Shown: piece by piece, positions 54,201-60,200 of the stretch | Layout: every line of letters starts with the position of its first letter | Position numbering within the stretch: the stretch's first letter is position 1 | DNA from: Hyposmocoma kahamanoa | Lineage: Eukaryota; Arthropoda; Insecta; Lepidoptera; Cosmopterigidae | Reading direction: 5' to 3' | DNA: 64,000 nt | Assembly (NCBI RefSeq): GCF_003589595.1 | Contig: NW_020653337.1 | Location: 1,464,149-1,528,148 of the forward strand | The notes under the pieces: generated by a model | The model's database searches: none | What the model saw: only the letters and a program-made list of their open reading frames with translations | Told to the model about the DNA's origin: nothing | Position numbers and translations under genes: made by a program

Positions 54201-57200
54201 TTTAAACGCCATATGGAAGTATCGTGAGCGACGAGTGACCCGCTAAAAGATCGAACTTATGATCGAATCATTTACCCCGATCACATTGGGCATGGGTCAT
54301 GATCGACCCGGGTTATCAAAAATGATCGACCGACACAGGTCTACTACATGTGCGTTGCGAGCGCGCTGTGCAATTCCATAGATTTGGATACTAAATCTAT
54401 GCGCAATTCATATTTATCCCAAAATTTGGAAATTACCCAGCGGTTTAAACACACCGCGCCGCCCTCTGCCCTGACAGGCGCTTATCGCGGCCGGATCTGT
54501 GTCAAATTTTCTCTACCTGTTCTTATATTTTATTCAAATTAATTTATAGCGCGCGGATTGCGGAACGCGAGGGGCGAAACCACCTCACCTCCTTAAATCT
54601 ACGGTCGCATTGAAATACCTCGCCTTAAAAGTACAACCTCAAATGGCTCAAATTAATTCCGCATAACTGTGGAAGCGTTGAATCAATTGATTAATACACG
54701 GTGTGAAAACACGATTACCTAAAAATTTTCACGATAGGAAAGAAAACAAACTTACCTCGAAATTTTAGAAGAAAACCGCTGTATTCAATATGTATTTTAC
54801 ATATACCAATGATTTTTTTATATCAACTGAACTAAACAGAACACATATAGTATACGACATACATTTCTCAAAAGGGTTTAATTTTGTTTGTAAAAAAATC
54901 TGAAATAAAGCCCGTGTCTTTCTCGACCTGAGCAATCACAGAGAAGCCGCAATGTATTACTAACCATGAGGCATACACTCGGTTGCATATTTGCTGTCTC
55001 GAAATCCATACAAAACAAAAATAATTATTTTTAAAATACATTACGCATCTTCTGATTACAAAATCACTTTCTTATGCATTTTTCACGTTTTCGACTGGTG
55101 TTTATGTACGATAACGGTCGAGCGCATTCTGAAGTGTAGCAGCGGCCAAGTAAACGAAATTTACTTACTTTGGGCACGCGAAGTACGTACAATTGAGGCG
55201 TCTATCTAGATATGTGCGCGCCATTGACTTACAAATAAATGGACGACGGGTTTAATACAAAAACCACGAAAGAAATGTCCCAAGTCAACCTATTTAAACG
55301 TAGTGACATGTCAAATAATATGAAAAAGCTAAAACGTTGAATTTAAATTGTAATGTCATCGCAGTACTGTCTAATTTTGCTTGCTTCGCTGTCAGTCGAA
55401 CAAACGAAGACTAGAGCGTGAATGACGCTCTGTATACGATTTTAACGCCCTATAAGTTCGGACACTTTTTAGTGCGGACCCGACGTCCATATAATTGTAA
55501 GTCAACGATCTAGCCATTATAATTTTACTTTGGAAAGTAAGTTACTCCTACTGAACCTTGCAGGGTTTTGGTTTAAGACGAGAGAAAATCATTTTTTATT
55601 ATTAAAATTTGAGTCGCGATAAATGTTAGCAGACCCCCGCTTCTGAGACATTCGCCCGATCTAAGAATTTTCACTAACTCAGGCGCCCCGCAATACTGTA
55701 CTGCATTTCGCGCGCGTAAATTGTCAAACCAAAAGACTGTATTGCTGTGTACCGTGTTATGTCAAAATAATCTCTAAATTTTAAAGCTTACAGTGTATTT
55801 TAGTTCTTAATATCTCATTCAAAAACACTAATACCGCCAAAATTGAAATGTCAGGGTACAGATTAGGCCTAGAGAAATGAGCGCTGTCAAATCAAAAACA
55901 CTGTAAGTGACTTTACAGTGTATTGGTTGAACAAGGCAGCAAACGGGTAGGTTGGTGTAAGATGGCGCACCTTTCAAACAACTAGCCACAAAAAAATAAA
56001 AATAAACACTATCAAAATCAACTGTATTTATTTTTGAGCTTTGACTAATTGGTAATAAAAATGTAATTATAAAAAGATCTCAACTTGTATCGTTAGGTGA
56101 ATGTAAACCAAAAATTAGAAAATAAGAAATACGCACTTTTACACAACCCTGAGAGTAAGGTGACGCAGCAAAGTTGATAAGATGGCGCAGCTTAGACATT
56201 GTCATTTTTACATCAATTATTGAAGACATAATGACACCTTTAAATACAACAACTCTAAGATATACTATAGACTTCTCATGCCACCCTTCCTGACAAACAG
56301 AGTATTCAATCTAGTCTTCTCCAATAGGTTCCTTAGATATTTCATGACACCCAGCACATGTCCAAACCTTCTTTGTTTCACTTTTCTTTGGTGCTTTGAA
56401 AGATTTTGCATTAGCATTAACATTGCATTAGCCTTCTCAACGCGGATTCTGGCATTCGCAAAGATTTTGCCTTGTGTGTTTCTGCTATAACAGAAGGTGC
56501 CCATGGTTGTTTATCACTCTTCCTTTCGGAGTCCAAATCCCAAACATTCAAATAATGTTTTATAAGTTGGCGCGCGCCGTCTTATGGTCTATCCACACAT
56601 ATCCGTGCCGTGCCCGGGACGTGGACGGGCCGTGCTCCGTCACCAGCTAAAAAATAGCGTTGCGTTTATTTTTTATGAACTCGTTCACACATGTCCGTGT
56701 CCGGGCCGGCGCTGGGACGGGCCCGCAGTTCATACAAACTAGCACGCCCCGGCCACGTCCCGGGCACGGCCCTGATGTGTGTGGATAGTCCTTTAAACAA
56801 CCACTCAGTGCGCGTTACAGTTACAAATTTTGCTTTAGTTAAGACATTGAAATGCTAACACCATCTTTTATAAGAAGTCGAAACTTTTTCGTTTGTTAAG
56901 CCAATGTTAAAGACTTTTTTGGTCAATAATCAAGTCGAAGAAAATGTGGCTATATTTAGAATAACATTAATTTCAAATGACGATAAAATTAGATCAAAAG
57001 TAGTTAAAATCTGTGAACTTACCTGGAAGCAGCGTTTCGTATCCAAATTGAATATTTTTTTGGAAGAACGTACCGGTATAAAAACTCAACAAAATACGAC
57101 TGAGGTTAGACGCGAACCTCACTCCAAAATCAGCCAATCACTAATGCGCCAACTGATCGCCCGCTTCATCTTACACCAACCTGCCCTATGTCGACTTCCT

Positions 57201-60200
57201 TCAATATCATGCAAGTGGCATTACCTACGATCACCCCCACGTATATGATTTGATTAAGAGTCACGGAACTTGCGTTGAAAATATTGTATCCAGTAGATGT
57301 GGTCTCGTACACCACCCAGAAGTAAGCTGCTAAATAAAAATTCCACGACGATCCGGTTATGTTGAATCGAACTGCAAACAAAACAACAATAGGAAATGAA
57401 ACTATTTTTCCGGATTTAAATCGCGTATATTTGTTTTTTGAAACAAACCAGTTATGTCTAATATAAATGCAAACAACTTGAAGACTGTAACCTCAGTCAA
57501 CCGTGACCATGGGATCTGTAAAGGGCCCGAAACGTCGGTTTGTTTGAAAAAACAAATATACGCGATTTAAATCCGAAAAAATAGTTTCATTTCTTATGTG
57601 TAACAATCGCGAAAACCTAAGAAAACAACAATAATTACCAACTATAGTCGATTTTTAATTACATATATCTAATAGACTGATGTTTAACGAGTGGCTAGGT
57701 TTTGATGAAAGTTAAATTTTATTACACAGGATCAAGTTCACAAGACTTAGTCAGAACTTCAGACGATCATCAAGGTTCTATTCTATTATACTCAATTCAT
57801 GGCAATATGTGTTTTAAAAGGGAAACTAAGAGAATTACTGTGTTATAGCAACACATTAAAACCATAATCGCCTAATGGATTGACTACCGCCTTTCAAGCA
57901 GAGGGCTATGGGTTCAAATCCGGAGGATCGCACCTCGAATTCAACTGAAAATCGGCGTGTGGGGATCTCTATGGGTGTTTAATAATAATTTGCGGTCAAC
58001 ATTCACTTTTTGACATTTTTCAATACGGCCGCCATTAAAGAACTACGAAATTTTTTTTAAAGTCATTAGTGCCGAGCCCGCGGTCCAAGGTTTATCGGAG
58101 GGCGAGGCCCGAAGCGTCCGCACATACGGAGGTTCTATTACGAGCGCAAGATCTCACAATTATTCCAACTGTAAGGCACATTTCTCGATGTAGTGGAAAT
58201 GAGATATTTATAGCGTTGTTGTATCTCAACCGTCTCTCTGTTACATTCTTTTTTCTTAGAAACTATGCCAAAGAGAACTGTTTACGGAAACAAAATGCCA
58301 GGCAATCACACCAAATTTCTGGTCTCAACTCAGGGAATTTCCTGTACTATGAGTACCAGAATAACGATAACTCTGAAGGCAATACCTAGAATACCCAGAC
58401 CAGAACCAACTTAAAAATCTTTGTTTAATAAATTGGCTCAAATCGGGTATCGAATCTGGAACCTCCTCATCAAGCGCTCATAGTACTAATCGCTGTGCCA
58501 CCGAAGAGCATAAGCACACCCCGTAATCTGAACCCGACCACGCGCCTCAGGCCGAACCCGACCCCACCGTAGGTCCCCACAGTAGGGCTCGTACAATATA
58601 TGATAAGTATACTTACAAACATTCTTGTTCTGAATCAACCAGCTGGTATTATTCTCTTTCTTCAACTCAAATACAAAGTACCCTCCTTCCGGAGGCGCAT
58701 ACATGTTCCCAGAATCCATCACCACTGCTGACGTCGTCGCATTCAGCAACGCCATGAACAGCGGCAGGCCTTTAATGCTGCAAGTAAAAGTACGCACACA
58801 AAAATTGACCATATTCACACGGGATTCCTTAAGCGGGTCAGGAAAATCGATTACTTAATAGATACATCGCTCTCATACAAAATCGAAAATATAGCGTAGG
58901 CGCTATAATAGCCTACTAAATCTGACATATGAAACCAGACGCTTACTATGAGGAAAAAGGAACCTAAGCACGTGCTCACAGAGGTAACAATAACGTTGCC
59001 CGCCGTGTGCAGTCGTGCGGAACCGAATGCTGAGGTTGTACAAGGATTGTTATATAAATGAAAGACTTGTCCAGGCGCTTGCAGTGTCGGCGGCACACTC
59101 AATTGTAGGCACTGAGCCCTGCCTTTATGTCCATGCAATAAGAACGAGAAAAACGTTGCGCGTTTCGTTTCAACATAACAGAAAGATTTTCTAACCGGCT
59201 TAATGCGATTCCATGTCGATGATGATTCCCTAATACTTGCTCATGTTTTGACAACTTCAGTGGCCCAACGGTTTGCACTTTGAGTGTTTTATGTGGAAGT
59301 CCCGGGTTCGATTCCCGGTAGGACCAATTTGTGCCCAAAGTGCCCTCGAGGTAATTCAGTTACTCTGATACTCATAGTACAGGGAAATCTCTAGTTTGAG
59401 ATCAGGTTAGTTTTTTCCCAGCTCAGCAGCTGGTTTTACCTACGTTTACATACTGAAATCAACTAAATAACTGCGGTACGGTGTGAATCGATGTTAAGGG
59501 TGCGTTGGTTGGAAGGTTAGGTATTTCCTTTGTCGCGAAAATGCACATAGAAAGAGCATCGAGCCGAGCAAGTAGTCGAGACGGTTGTAGCGGGCGGCCT
59601 CTCAATCGAATATTAGCAAAAATGCAGGTGAAATCATATAGTGATTCGCCGACGTATTACAAGACTACCCACGAACGCAAAATAATGAAAGATTGTTAAC
59701 ATTATTTACGAACAGTTGTTATCATATCAGCCGGAAAACGTCCACTACTGAAAATAGGCCTCCCCCAAAGGTTTCCAGACAAGCCCGTCAGAAGTGACGT
59801 GCATCCTTCGGCTACCCGACGCCCTTGCCAAGTCTTCCGTCCGTCTGCAAGGGGCCGCCCCAGAGAACGCCTTCCGGTTCATGATTTCCATTCGAGAATC
59901 TTTTATTTATTTATTTTTTTTTTTCGAGAACCTGCCCCAACGACCGTTAGTTGTAAGAGCTATGGACCCTGCCTAATGACACTTCAACTTGCTAATCCTT
60001 TGAGCTTTGTCAGTGACTTTCGTTCTTATACGGATCTCCTTATTTCTGATGCGATCACGCAGGGAAATGCCATAGTAATTGACCACGTCTCAGAGCCGTA
60101 GGTCATCACTGGCAACACGCACTGCTCGAAGACCTTTGTAAAGAAAACCTATTTCGTCTTCTTTTATTCTACACCAACTTTCTGATATTTCAGGATTACA

